In this document: one piece after another, positions 1 to 11,801 of the stretch
Position numbering within the stretch: the stretch's first letter is position 1
Layout of the letters: the number at the start of each line of letters is the position of its first letter
NCBI GenBank assembly: GCA_002812745.2
Contig: NCSJ02000274.1
Coordinates: 1-58,368 of the forward strand
DNA length: 58,368 nucleotides
Direction: 5' to 3'
From: Scytalidium lignicola
Taxonomy: Eukaryota; Ascomycota; Leotiomycetes
Notes under the pieces: generated by a model
The model's input: only the letters and a program-made list of their open reading frames with translations
What the model was told of the DNA's origin: nothing
Database searches by the model: none
Program-made: the position numbers and the translations under genes

Positions 1-187
1 TATCGAAATATTACCATAGCTTTAAAAGGTTGTCAGATAATAAGGGTATAATTGATTACATTGCGCAATCTCTTGTTGCCATACTAATTTGTATGTGAGG
101 CTGAGGCAGTGTTATGCCTGAGGTTGTGTCCGACACCGGCGATTTTGGGTGGATTTAGGTATGTTGCGGGTGGATTTAAGTATCCCC
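1..187. mobile_element. Partial MITE-like element (one terminus)
   Basis: The last 70 or so bases match the terminal inverted repeat of the complete element at 9326-9782: both carry a CCGGCGATT block, GTGGATTTAGGTA, then GTGGATTTAAGTATCCCC at the very end. The stretch before the terminus (GTGTTATGCCTGAGG) also resembles the subterminal part of that element's left end read on the other strand. The other terminus lies outside the window, so target duplication cannot be tested here. The copy differs from the 9.3-kb copy at several positions and is therefore an older or different family member. Confidence 0.7.
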
Positions 188-193
188 TATATT

Positions 194-911
194 ATGGGTC
201 AAGGCGAGAGCACGCAATACGGTGGGCCTCCACCCGGTGGTCCATATAGAGGCCCCGGCGGACAACAGCACAGACCCACTCAACTACAAGGGAGCAAGTC
301 GTACTCCAACCTCAAGGCATCGGGCCACAGTCGCCAACATAATGGGTGAGAACAATTCCTCCAGACAAGTCGCGCATACGATATTAACACGTCTCGTGAA
401 TAGTGACCATAATGGACATACTTACGGGCAATTCGAACAGGTTGGCGTAGTCCAGTACAATGTAAACTCGGAGGGTGAAGTCGAGGTGCGCGGGAAGGTT
501 GCATATCACGAAACCCTGCTCAACTACCACGAGAAATCCCACGAAGAGCATCGTCGTGAGGAGAAGGAACTGCACCGTCGACAGGAGATCCTCCGCCGCA
601 AACAGTGGGAGGAGGAACAGCGCGAGAGAGCCTTCCGGCAAAGGCAGGCTCAGCAGATGGAACAGCAGCGTCGTGAACAGCAGCGACTTTATCAACAGCA
701 GCAGAACCTCAAACGCCAGCAGTGGGAAGAACAGCAACGCGAAATGCAATCCAGACGGCAGCAGGCGAACATGCAGGCCCAGGTGCAAAGGCAGATACGA
801 CAAGAGAACATACACCAGCAGCAACTTGCACAGCGAGAGCGGCAATTTGAAATGAGAGAGCAGCGTTTCGAGCAGGAGGTGAGGCGGAACATGGGACAGA
901 GGAGGTTTTGA
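194..911 (+). CDS. Gln/Arg/Glu-rich coiled-coil protein, unknown function
   Basis: Two exons, 194-345 and 404-911, joined by a 58-base intron (GTGAGA...TTAACAC...TAG), give 219 residues with no internal stop. The N-terminal 50 residues are Gly/Pro/Gln-rich and look disordered. Residues of about 52-85 form a short, more ordered segment (GQFEQVGVVQYNV), and the rest is an almost uninterrupted charged helix of Gln, Arg and Glu, probably a long coiled coil. No enzyme motif, signal peptide or membrane segment is visible. An alternative is a GTG- or ATG-initiated unspliced frame beginning inside the intron. I prefer the spliced form because it removes the stop at 347 and keeps the Gly-rich N-terminus. 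The start lies seven bases after a transposon terminus, and an upstream in-frame ATG at 161 is inside that terminus. I do not recognise the family. Confidence 0.6.
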
Positions 912-3124
912 TATTTGGTGAACATATCATGCTTAGCTTGTATTTACCTTTTGGGCAGTTCAAATATTGAGATGTTTAAAGATTAATAAGAGGTTTTACG
1001 TGGATGAGGATGAAAAGAAGTTGCTATGATCTGTTTCCTAATTCTTCTTATCCATCATAATTATTGTTTTAGAGCGTTTTCACTTGTCTGTACACTAAAT
1101 TTCCTCAATTAAATCTGTAAAAGTAGATTTTAAAATATAACATCGAGGTCAAAGCTTGATATTCAAAATGCGAGTTTCCTGAAACAGAAGTAATTACGCA
1201 TTGCTAACATAGCGGATATAGTAGATTTAAAGCTCTTATCGCAGATATATGAGGTATGTGTATGCCGGACGGTAATTGATTTTGGACTATCAATGCGTGA
1301 GGCAGACGAGCTCTTCTGCCTAACTTTCTCTTAATAATGTTGTTAACTCACTACTCAAGCTACACAATGCAGGCTTCAGACAGTCCCGTGGTTGCGTAAT
1401 TCAACTTCCTTATATTACTTCTTCCAGCTGCAGATATAACTATTCGATGGTCTAACAGGCTAAGGAGGTTTAAGAGGCAACACCTTTCTAAGTGGATGGC
1501 GATATTAGTGGTCGTTTCTTTGTTGAGATCAATCTCCTACATTACATTGAGTATAGAAGATCTAGAGATAAAACAGGCTCTACTACAGTTCTCAGCTCTC
1601 TCGACTTTCCATCAAGGTAAGATTCTCTGCTCAAATAAAAAAAAAANGGATTGCTGAGACAAACTAGGCTATAGTCGTCCAGAAAATGTGCTTAACTCTC
1701 AAGAAACAAAAGGCTGTCTCTAACAGCGTGTGCATATACTATCCTATTTCGTTATTAAAAGCTTAACTAATTATTAACTCCTATTATTACTTCTAGCCGG
1801 CCTAGTAATAGTAGACCTAACTAAAGTGGTATGTTCTAAAACCAAGCCGTATTATCCTACATCAATCATCATAGTTATAAGAATCCAAGTCAAAATCACT
1901 TTCGAATTCACCGTCATCATCGTTCTCAACACCACCAACTTCGTCCACAACCAGCTCCTCGTTCTTCTCAAACGCAACTTTCCCTACCTTCAAAATAACA
2001 GCCATACGATTATTTAGCAGGCTAAGCCCTTCCCCCCGCCGAGGCACGTACCTGTTTAGTTAGCCAGCGACGTCATGTGGCATTAAGAGGGAACCATAAG
2101 AGAATTGTCGTGAGGAATGAAATATTTATGGACTCAATAATACAGTAATACTAGATGATACTAAATTATATTAAATGTGATCTACAGATGAAAATACGTA
2201 AGTAGTAGAAGCAATATATGAGTATTTTCACGTGACTCTATATCACGTGAAGAAGAAATGCACCTTACTCTGATTATTGAATTGAAGCGCACAGNTTTTT
2301 TATGAAAAATATTTGTAATTTTTGAACCATTTTTGCGCTGTCTTAGGAGACATCTGCACCATGTTCTAGTTAGACTGCTAAAGAGGAGGGCAGTGTGGCA
2401 TTCCCCAACTCTATATCCGCTGTAGACGTGCGCCAAGGGATGTTTTTTTTCTTCGCACCGTATCCTTCCTAAAATGAGTGTACGGATAAAAAAGGATGAA
2501 AGGTATTTATTTTTTCTTTAAATTAATTATGCGCAAGTTTCGATAGGTTGCAATCTTCGGATTGGACACAGCCCCTATTACTGGTACTGTACGAGATCTT
2601 TGACCCCGCTGTGCTTTCGTACCTGGCTTGGGTTGGGACTCTCTCTGACATCCACAGAGAGAACCAGAACTCATCACCAGATACTCATCTCATCTTCCAT
2701 ATCCAATATGACCTCTTTCCCAGAAGCGTCGTAGTGCAAATGTTTCTCCTGCACCCCGCCTGCTCGTCTTTCGGCAGCGACGGGCCGCTCGTGACCCTTT
2801 TTTCACACTCTCCACACGGTCACGGAATCTACATTCCGAACGATGATTCTACACCGTATATTAATTTATTTTTTCGGCTTCGCTGCCGTGCACAAGCAAA
2901 TGCCACTTCCATATACGCAGGCTTAACTATTTTAATTCTGCCAGATTGACAGTGGCACGTAACCCCCCTCATTAACAGATATTGCAGGACCTGCACTGTG
3001 TAAATGGTAATAAGTGCCGGAAGAATGGAGGTAGGCCAAGACATTATAAAATGAGGTTTGTGTTCCCTATGTATGATGGATGTTATTTCATTCAGAGGCA
3101 TGATCACCGTTATAAACTATCATC
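912..3124. other. Intergenic region, no convincing gene
   Basis: AT-leaning sequence with short overlapping frames on both strands, none with a recognisable domain. On the minus strand at 1862-2047 an open frame ends in a strongly acidic tail (DDDGEFESDFDLDSYNYDD); it has no ATG at its start and could be the last exon of a lost gene or transposon. The frame at 2548-2949 opens with TTG and is not supported. Single ambiguous bases at about 1650 and 2295 sit next to A or T runs. Confidence 0.5.
3045..3051 (+). promoter_or_regulatory. TATA-box candidate for the swollenin gene
   Basis: TATAAAA lies about 75 bases before the ATG at 3125, in the right orientation and at a plausible distance for a short fungal 5' UTR. 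This is positional inference only. Confidence 0.4.
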
Positions 3125-5193
3125 ATGTTTTCTAAGTCGGCAGCTTTAGCTTTGGCCCTCTTGGCTAGCCTAGTGTCTACAGTACATGCACAGGCTTGTG
3201 CTGCTGAATGGTAATTACATTCTTTCCCTCTGAGCTGCGATGTCAGAGACTGAAATGTTGTTTACTTGTCTAGGGCACAATGTGGAGGGATGACGTACAG
3301 TGGACCTACCTGCTGTCAAGCTCCGCTTGAATGTGTCGTGATCAATCCATATTATTACCAGTGCCAGCAGCCTACTACTGTAAGCGCTATGCCTCCTCCT
3401 TCAGTGTTATTGACTTCCCAATTTTTAATGTTTAGACTAACTATCCATGTAAAGACGACTACCACGAGTACGAGAAGTACAACAACGACGCAATCAACTG
3501 CTTCAAGCACTTCAATTACAAGCAGTAGCAGAACTACTTCAATATCTAGCTCGATATCAACGACCGTAGGAGCACCACCGCCTTCTGGCTCAGTTTACAC
3601 CACCTCCGTTGCAATCCCTACTACTAGGTATGTAAATTTTACTTTCCATAACCTCTCTTCGATAATGGCCGTTGTTGGTTGCCAATTATCCCCTTTCCAT
3701 AGCTCCGTAAACATTTCACTCAAACCATTTCGTACAAAATACTTATACAAACTTAACTCCTTATTAATTAGTCACACTCAATCTCCATACCCGTCGGTTA
3801 CAGCCAGCTCTTGCGGTGCTTGGAGTCTTGTTGACAACGTTTGCTGCCCAACGTACTGCTCAGACGTCTTGACCTCAGAAGACTGCGACTATCCAGCATC
3901 GCAATGTGGCAGTTGTATTTCTCCCCCATCTGCAGATTGCAAGTCTGGCACCATGTACAATCAGACAACATCTGTGGACGACAATGAGAGCTGGCATTAT
4001 AGCGTAAGTACAACTTCCCCATGCTCACTGCCGAGTCTATCAATGATCTAGATGAAGTTTAGACTGCTGTGGCATTCTTACTGATGATACTCAGCGCTCG
4101 ACACATTTCGGCCTCACGAGTGGCGGCGCCTGTGGATTCGGGCTGTACGGCTTGTGCACGAAAGGAAGCGCCGACGCCAGCTGGATCGATCCCCAGATCG
4201 CCGCTACGTGCGATGCATTCTGCACTGCGTATCCAACTCTATGTCAAGATCCAACTAGCACGGATCTAACTCTGCGTGGAAATTTTGCAGCTCCAAATGG
4301 CGATTATTACACGCAGGTAGGTTGATTTTCACACATCAGATCTTCCCAACCCTGGAAAATCAAGCTGATCATGAAATCCTCTTAGTTCTGGACTTCTCTC
4401 ACTGGAAATCTAGATAACTACCTTTCCTGTGGAGAATGTTTCGAGCTAGTGCAGACGAAGCCTGATGGAACTGACTATGCGGTTGGAGAGGCGGGCTATA
4501 CTCCTCCTATTATCCTCGAGGTCGTAGACAGCTGTCCATGCGACGCGAATTCCAAGTGGTGCTGTAAGTAATCGATCAACACATCCATTTATCGACAGAT
4601 GATATTAAAAGGAAGAGAGGAGAAGAAAGAAGATACATTTACTCATACAATATTTTATAGGTGGCCCAGGAGCAGATCACTGCGCAGAAATCGACTTCAA
4701 ATACGGCTGTCCGCTGCCAGCCGATAGTATGCATCTCGACCTGTCTGACATAGCCATGGGCCGCCTCCAGGGCAATGGCTCCCTCACAAATGGGGTGATC
4801 CCAACACGCTACAAGCGCTTACCTTGCCCTGTACCTGGAAATGTCTACCTTTGGCTGCATGACGGCGGCGGGCCATACTACTTCACTCTCGCAGTTGTCA
4901 ACACAGCTGGGTTAGGATCCGTCACGGCGCTAGAGGTAATAGGGTCGGGACAGACGACCTGGACGGCATTGATCCACGATCCCAATTACACGAGTAGTCG
5001 GCCGCAGGAGAGGTATGGAAGCTGGACGATTCCGACAGGGACGGGACCGTTTAATCCCCCACTGGCAATTCGGGTCACGAATCCTGCTGGAGAGCAGTTG
5101 GTTAACATGGCTGCTATCACGAGTTTTACGGCTCCAGCGAGTGCGCCTGCTGGATATTATTATATTGATTTTGGAGCGCAGTTCCCTTCGTAA
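3125..5193 (+). CDS. swo1: Swollenin (CBM1-linker-expansin-like protein)
   Basis: Seven exons (3125-3210, 3274-3379, 3455-3627, 3772-4003, 4095-4316, 4386-4563, 4661-5193) give 509 residues, close to the size I recall for Trichoderma SWO1. Order of parts: a signal peptide of about 22 residues; a CBM1 cellulose-binding domain with its cysteines (QCGGMTYSGPTCC, QCQ); a Ser/Thr-rich linker; then a cysteine-rich expansin-like double-psi beta-barrel (SCGAWS, DCKSGTMY, RSTHFGLTSGGACGFGLYGL, CGECFEL, DSCPC) and a C-terminal CBM63-like beta-sandwich (GGGPYY, YGSWTIP). Swollenins are secreted and disrupt hydrogen bonding between cellulose chains without hydrolysis, helping cellulases act. All introns have GT-AG ends and the phases agree throughout. 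The gene looks intact. Neighbours give no cellulase cluster context. Confidence 0.93.
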
Positions 5194-6728
5194 AAGAGAT
5201 TTAACGGTGGGGAAGAATTGGCGATTGGGGTAAGTAAAGTGAGCGAGCAAGTGAGTGGCAGGATCGATGTTTAAAATAATGAAATGGGGATTATGTATAT
5301 ATTGTAGGACAGTTCTCTACGTATAAAGTCTGGATGAAAAAAGTATTGCAGGAGGGGGAGCAAACACATTTTATGGAAGACAGGGCCTCCAATTCTATAC
5401 TCAGGTAAAGACTGCAACGAGCCTGTGGAAGAGCGAGGACGCCATTTCAAAATGCAGATGTGGCTATGCCCACACATAGTTAGGTCTCTGTGAGATGGAA
5501 CTGAATGGGCATATAATTATTGTATCATAGATTTCTTTCTATACACTTGATACCAAATGTGTATTAGTGAGAAATCTAATCGATGTGGGCCAACACCGAT
5601 AATCCGGGAACGAAGTGGGATTTGTCTAAAATAGCTGATATACTACAGCCTGTACGGAAACTAGGTTGATGCGTCACTTGAATATGGTCTCTACTTAGAC
5701 TTCAGAGTTCTATTAAAATGTTTCATTTCTAGTAGTTATCTAATATAAAATCTGTTTACCTACCAAATTTCGACACCGTTATTTAATCATGCTTCTGCAT
5801 ACATCAACGCTGTATAATACAATACACTAAACTCATTCAATTTCACGATAAGATAGAGAGAAATAGGTGATTTGGGACAGATTACTCCCCAAACCAAGCG
5901 CAAGGAGCTGAAAGTTAATAGCGGATTGTTTTGAAGTTGATATTCTCAATCGACCTGTCAAGGCACGTTTAACGAGCACTTCAAAGGGGTTCGTTCAAGG
6001 TCACAATGTCCGAGGACTTCTGAAATAGTCGTGTTGAAGATATTAATTCTATCTTGAGGATTGCAGCTTCAATTTCTTGGCTAGTGAAAAGAGAACCAGC
6101 TGCAATAATGAAACTCCATCGTTGCCGACGTAGCAACAGAAGGCACGGAAAGAGTCGGTCTACACACCAATTAGATTAAACAGTAAGATAGCCACGCAGA
6201 GGCATAAAATATCAGATTTAGGAGTGAATTTTGAGTTGAATAAACGGCGATAAGGACAGCCATAAAAGTTCAGATGTTTTGTTAGGATAACAAATGAACG
6301 AAGTCGGCTTTCATGACTGAAAATGGAGGCTCTCCCTTACTAGACGAATTCGCAAGCCATGGAATTCTTTGGTTGCTGCGGAAGCATATTGGAGCAAGAG
6401 TTGTGTTCCACTCATCCCGAATTCACGTAGCCTATCGACTCTCAACTATAGGTATTGTGTATACCTCGAATACCTCCCGCAAAGCAGTTTACTGTCTCGC
6501 TTTTGGGGTTGCTCTGCTTGGTTGGGGCATTGTTGGTAGTTGCCCCTCTTCCAGGGTGTTCTCTGTCAAACGATTGACAGAAAGATGGCAGCTTCTATTG
6601 TTCATCTCTGTAACTCCATCCTGTCTCTTTTAGCTCTCCGTTTTCAAGTTGAAGGCAGACCAAAGATCAGCAAAGGTCACAGATAGCAGACAACATCTTC
6701 TCCAAAGCATTGTTAATTCAATTTATTG
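5194..6728. other. Intergenic region between swollenin and regulator
   Basis: AT-leaning spacer containing the convergent 3' ends of the swollenin gene and the minus-strand Zn2Cys6 gene. The longest frame with an ATG, 6313-6633 plus strand (106 codons), has no recognisable motif beyond two short hydrophobic stretches and I do not call it. No RNA gene or repeat stands out. Confidence 0.5.
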
Positions 6729-8804
6729 TCAACGTAATGGCTGGATGATACCTGAGACACCTTGCAGGGTTTGTAAGATAGTGACGTAGTGGGGGTGTGA
6801 TGAGGAGGAGTATTTGATGCTCTGTTCATAGGTGTGACATAAGTCTTGGAGAAGCGGAAGACTCGAGTTATCCGCGTTCAGGTTAGTATTAGTCGCAAGG
6901 AAGAAAGCACAACTAAGCAGAATATGCACCAGTGTCCACAATTTGGTGGCATATTGTGCGTACGTCCGGAGCCTGAGATACGCTTCCAGGATTGACTGAC
7001 AGCGCTCGATACAGATCTCATCCCCATCTGACATCGATGTATTGGAAGACTTCTCCTGCGAAGCAATGTGCTGCCGCCGAAGGTGAAAGAGGAAGTAGGT
7101 GGTAAATATTTGAAACACATCATGTTCCGCCCGTTGACGATCATCCTTACATGTGCACCTGTCACGCAGATGCTCCTGGGCAGACGCTTCGTACAACATT
7201 ATTTGCTCTTCAGCAGCTTCAAAAAGAACTTCCGAGACTTCTAATCGCGTTCTTTGACTACGAGCACGTTCATGCTGGATATCATTCATGATCATCGCCT
7301 GGCCATGGCAGCATTCGATAAACGACAAACCCGTTTCAGTGAGACGAGCGATGCGAGGGACAAATCCGGCATTCCAAGTGTTGCACGGTCGATCATAGCA
7401 GAGAGAAAGTATGGTATCATCCCACAAAAGTCCCTGCCTAGCAAGAATTTAACAATGGATAATACTTTCGATGAGCATTTCAGTGACGTACCACAACGCC
7501 CAAGCTTCGCTTTCACGGGGACTAGAATCTTCACGAGGGGGGGCTGCACAATGTAGGCCTAAAGATTGAGCGAGACGAATAGTTAAACCTAAGACAACAA
7601 AGTTAGCAAATTTACATCTGTTTCATACGTATCACAATGAACACCTACCCAATAGCTTCCAGGAAGCATCTGGATTTGCATGGTAACGAAGGCATCCACT
7701 CAGAAAAGAAAGTGCACGAACATGATCCATCCTTGGATTCAGCAAATAGTTATCCAATCGAAGGAGTTGGAAAGTAGAACATACTACCATTATAAATTAT
7801 TGACATCAGCGTATCATTCAGCGGAGAGCACAAACCGCAACGTACCGAAGACTCTGGAATTTAAATCGCTTCGTTCCGTTGAAATTGGCACCAAGGAACA
7901 ACCACAAGCGAGAACACTGAATAGAACTGCGAGCCAGCCAGCTGACCGATTCGCATCTTTATTCCTGTAGTCGATTGACATTGCTTGCCGGAAGTGTCTA
8001 GCCTCCTTCTGGAAGTCAACCGGAGGGGCTGAAGGAAGAAGGTGAGCAACATCGAAGAAGTGACTCAAATACCTAAGCAATGCCGATTAGTGTTCTATAT
8101 CTCGTCACAAAGTGAGAGAAGCCATACAGGTCAAAGCTTTGATCATCAGGAAGCGCTAAGCAGACATCTTTCACGCTTGCCCCAGGGGCCCATAGACTAG
8201 CAAATGGGTGAGTGACACCGGTATCAGTCATGCACAGTAATTCCGCGAAATCTTGATTGGGAGATTCTAGAATTTCTCCATTGGATCCTGAGGCAAAAGA
8301 AGAGTTGGATGGCGATATGGCCTTCAAGACGTTGATGAGCGTAGCGGCCAGCGACTCGGCTCCGATGAAGCCTTGTGATCCAGTCTGGTCACTCCGTGGA
8401 TGCTGTCCTGGTGACAGCCTTAAGTTAGGTAAGCAACGCTCAGATATTGATGAACTTTGAGCCTGGAGAGTCTGGGCTTGTCCTTGAATGGTCTGGACAA
8501 GGTTAGCTGTATTAATCATTGAAGGCAGCCTCCGAACCACCTCTTCGGCGATTGTTTGCATTCGTCTCTCCAGATTTGCCAGTGCCGCCAGCCTCTCTCG
8601 CGCTCCTGGTGCAGATGGCAAACGCCTATTCCGTCTCCGGCTACCAGCTTGGTAAGTACAGGATTGCGGTTCTTCATTTCTAACACAATTTGCACAAGGC
8701 CTTTCACGATCGCAACGGACCTTTCGACGTCGACAAACGTCGCAAGCCTTCGCCCGGGACTGGCGTCGGAGTTGGGGTCGGGATTCGGGCTCCTGCTCTT
8801 CCAT
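6729..8804 (-). CDS. Zn2Cys6 fungal-specific transcription factor
   Basis: Five exons on the minus strand (8804-8128, 8072-7846, 7783-7649, 7588-7492, 7437-6729) give 614 residues with matching phases. The N-terminus carries a zinc binuclear cluster with cysteines at about 21, 24, 31, 37, 40 and 49 (CX2CX6CX5CX2CX8C), preceded and followed by basic residues, for DNA binding. Residues of about 220-400 form a fungal_trans middle homology region: SHFFDVAHLLP, then LDNYLLNPRMDHVRALSFL, then the landmark LCYDRP after QGLLWDDTILS. The rest is helical and ends without further motifs. The target genes are unknown. The closest upstream neighbour, an MFS transporter on the same strand, makes a regulator-transporter pair plausible. 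A MITE sits about 520 bases upstream of the start codon. Intact as far as the sequence shows. Confidence 0.88.
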
Positions 8805-9231
8805 GTCTCAAAACGTGAGGGAAAGTTAGACTTAGAGCCTTGTTCTTTGTATGCAATAAGATTGCGAATTCATAAAACGCAGCTCGGTGTGATGAGGATT
8901 TTGTTATGGTTTCCCGGTGATTCATAGTTATGTTAACTAACTTATGTCAGGAATTTAGGTGCTTATATAATTGCCGGCTAGTCGGAAAGAGTTTTCGTGG
9001 CTAGGCTGTACGGTAAGGCCTGAGCTAAATCTACACATCTAGCACCCTTATACGTACCTTACTACGCTTACGTGCAGATCAAGTGTTACGTCCATAAAAA
9101 GTCACTTGGCGGATGAATGTAAATGCTTCCATGACCGATGCTCTTTCCCCATGAATCGAATTTATGTTGTAAAATAGAGGCTGCTTTATTCCGAGTTACC
9201 CTCGACGAGGTTAATAAAAGCGTACTTGACG

Positions 9232-9315
9232 ATCTAATATCTAATATCTAATCTTTAATCTCTAATCTCTAATCCTTAAACTCCAACCCCCAGCCTTTAA
9301 TCTCTAACCTCAATA
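9232..9315. repeat. Degenerate TCTAATCTC-type tandem tract
   Basis: About ten imperfect units of seven to nine bases (CTAATAT, CTAATCTT, CTAATCTC, TTAAACTCC, CTAACCTC) lie immediately before the MITE. It resembles a decayed simple repeat. The units are too irregular to be telomeric. Confidence 0.5.
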
Positions 9316-9325
9316 CTTAATTATA

Positions 9326-9782
9326 GGGGATACTTAAATCCACTTGGCACTTACCTAAATCCACTCGAAATCGCCGGCATCGGCTGCTGTTCAGGCAACA
9401 ATACACTTATTAAACACAATTTTCAGGCTACACATACATTTTATGTGTGATAATATGAAGTAATTTACAAAGTCATAAAGCATTTTAATTATTATTAAAT
9501 TATAGTATATTTATAACTATTCGTATATTTATTTTATGTTAAAATCATTCTAGATGAGATTTTAATTTTAACAGAATTAAATGATAATTAAATGCATGTT
9601 AAAATATAGTGTGTTATAGGCTGTTGAAAGCCTAAAAGTCAGTATAGTTATAGGCTATTAAAGCCTAATCATCGCTATAATTACAGTGCATTTTAGTATA
9701 TTGGAGGAGCAAGTGGTGCAACAGCCGATGCCGGCGATTTCAAGTGGATTTAGGTAAGTGCCAAGTGGATTTAAGTATCCCC
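9326..9782. mobile_element. Complete 457-bp MITE with long TIRs and 8-bp target duplication
   Basis: The ends are inverted repeats of about 65 bases that differ at only a few positions (GGGGATACTTAAATCCACTT at the left, its complement at the right, extending through CCGGCATCGGCTG). The element is flanked on both sides by the 8-base direct repeat TAATTATA (9318-9325 and 9783-9790). There is no open frame inside, and the core is AT-rich. An 8-base duplication is typical of the hAT superfamily, while the long inverted repeats also suggest a Mutator relation. If only TA is counted as duplicated, a Tc1/mariner origin is possible. It lies between the transcription factor and the MFS gene, in the upstream region of the former. 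Confidence 0.85.
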
Positions 9783-9851
9783 TAATTATAATATCTAGTT
9801 TTATACTGCCAGTCTAGAATGCTCGGTTATTGAGCAACCTAGTTGCTTTTT

Positions 9852-11801
9852 TTACCTCACCGATTGGCCGGAGGCTGGGAATTTGCTCATGGCTCTGATT
9901 CTCGCGCCGTAGATGTAAAAACCGACAGGCACGGGGACCAGAGCAAGGGTCAGAAATGCAAGAAAGGATGATGCCCACGCAACACCGAGTCGATGATACC
10001 TATGTTCACTCTTAGTACCCCATCACAGCATAATAAAACATAATCCAGGTTGCATTTAACTTACATTTGTGTCGCGAAGAGAGGAAATGCCGACGCTGCT
10101 ATGCCTCGCATCATCGTATTTGCGGCCACAGCACTGTTTGAAAAGATAAGATAGACGTCAACAATGTACGTTATACCTTGTATGAAAATCAACATTATCC
10201 CAGCACCGATGACAGTAGTCGACATGACCTGTGGTACCCAGATAATGTGAGGATTTGAAGTCCATGCAAACCAGAAAAGCCCAACAGGCATCAACAAACC
10301 CCCTACAATCATCGCAGGTAGGCGATCCTCTGGTGTCATAGTACCGCTTTCAACTTTGGCTCTGAAATGTACTTTGGCTGTCCAGGTGGCACCCATCCCA
10401 CCGAGTACAATACCAAGCGATAATGCAATGAATGGTAAAGATGAGATTGTAGGCTTCCAACCTCTAACTTCACCAAAAGCAACGGGGAAGGCTTCAAAGA
10501 ACAAATATAAAATACCATACACCGTTGCAAGGTATATCGTCACTAGTAAGAGTATTGGTTCTTCAACTAGCATCACGATCGGCCGAGAAAGGAATTTTGT
10601 CGCCATCGATCTTGGCGTCACATGTTGCTCATCCATCTTCGAGTGAATGGACCAGATTTTGGTTTCATGCCGAAGCCGCTTGGCTTGTCTCTGAAGTATA
10701 ATTGGTGCATACGTCTCAGGAACAATGAAGAGACCTACAGCCCAGAAGAAAAAGCTCACAATGGCGGTAACCCATGCGGTCCATCTCCAACCCAAGTAGC
10801 TTGCTGTGATGAAACTTCCCACGATTGGTCCTGCGGCGGGACCAATGAAGACTGTCGCGGTAAAACTAACGAGGGCAACGCTGCGGTCAACAGAATCGAA
10901 TACATCAGCAAGAGCACCAGAAATGCATGCAAGGGGTGCTGCACCGAACACTCCACCGAGAAACCGAATCAGCATTACGGTTTCAAGGTTTTGTGCCACA
11001 GCAATTGGTATTTGCAGGATGCAGAAGACAAAGAATCCGAAAAAAATCGGAAGTTTGCGGCCATAGAGCTCAGAGAACGGACCCCATACTAAAGGGCCCA
11101 TGCCAAATCCCTAGAAGTTCAAGTTATTATCAGCCTCTAAATTCGCATGTGGAAGAGTTCCAGTTCTAATTATTTACCAATATGAATAAAGATATGCCAA
11201 GAGTCGAGACCTCCCTTGAAACGTCGAATTGATCAGCGACAGACACTAAGCCTGTACTGAAGATGCTGCTCGCAAAGGTGATACAGAATGCAATCATAGA
11301 AAGTATAATCGTCATAGTCCATTTTCTCCATAAAGCCATATTCATCGGGTTTGACTAACGATGAGATGCATTAGCCCCTAATGTAAGGGTGGAAAGATGA
11401 TTCAGGGAGGGAGGACTCACCAAATCATCAGGTCCATCCCAATCTATGCAACCATCTTGACTTATGTGGCTTTGAAGTCCTGGAATCTCACTGAAAGGAG
11501 TGAAAGAAGGTCGAGCTGAAGAAGAGTTGTGGTGACTGAAATGTCGACTGAGGCGCCTCAGAACAGGATCGGGTTTCGATACGCCTACGTCAGACTCGAT
11601 GTCGATATCGACTTCAGAGCTCTTTTTGAGACTCCTCGAAGAACTATCGTCTAACCTAGTGAAACTAGATTTTTCAGGCAGGGCAGATGTAGTCTGCAAT
11701 GTGATGAAATTTTCGGCATAATTTGGCGCTTTGGTGACCTGCTGCGGGTTTTGTGTAAGAGAGACAGACCCCAAGTTTTGTTTCTCAGCATTGCTATTCA
11801 T
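9852..11801 (-). CDS. MFS transporter, DHA1 (drug/polyamine:H+ antiporter) type
   Basis: Four exons (11801-11421, 11354-11178, 11110-10065, 9999-9852) give 583 residues. A hydrophilic N-terminal tail of about 127 residues, rich in Ser and charged residues (a likely cytosolic regulatory region), is followed by twelve predicted membrane helices. The loop after helix 2 carries the family motif GPLVWGPFSELYGRK, a variant typical of the 12-helix DHA1 exporters related to yeast TPO1 and FLU1. FIGPAAGPIVGSF in helix 5 is motif C of antiporters, and MRGIAASAFPLF lies near the C-terminal helices. The expected role is proton-coupled export of toxic compounds or polyamines at the plasma membrane. The substrate cannot be read from sequence. 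It is transcribed towards the Zn2Cys6 gene. All introns are GT-AG and in phase. Confidence 0.9.

Noticed and set aside
384..963. Long minus-strand frames opposite the coiled-coil gene
   Set aside because: Leu/Cys-rich shadows of the Gln/Arg-rich coding strand.
2548..2949. 133-codon plus-strand frame
   Set aside because: Starts at TTG and has no recognisable content.
6313..6633. 106-codon plus-strand frame
   Set aside because: No domain, no intron logic and no context; probably chance.
9232..9315. Interstitial telomere-like repeat
   Set aside because: Units are TCTAATCTC-like and irregular, not TTAGGG/CCCTAA.
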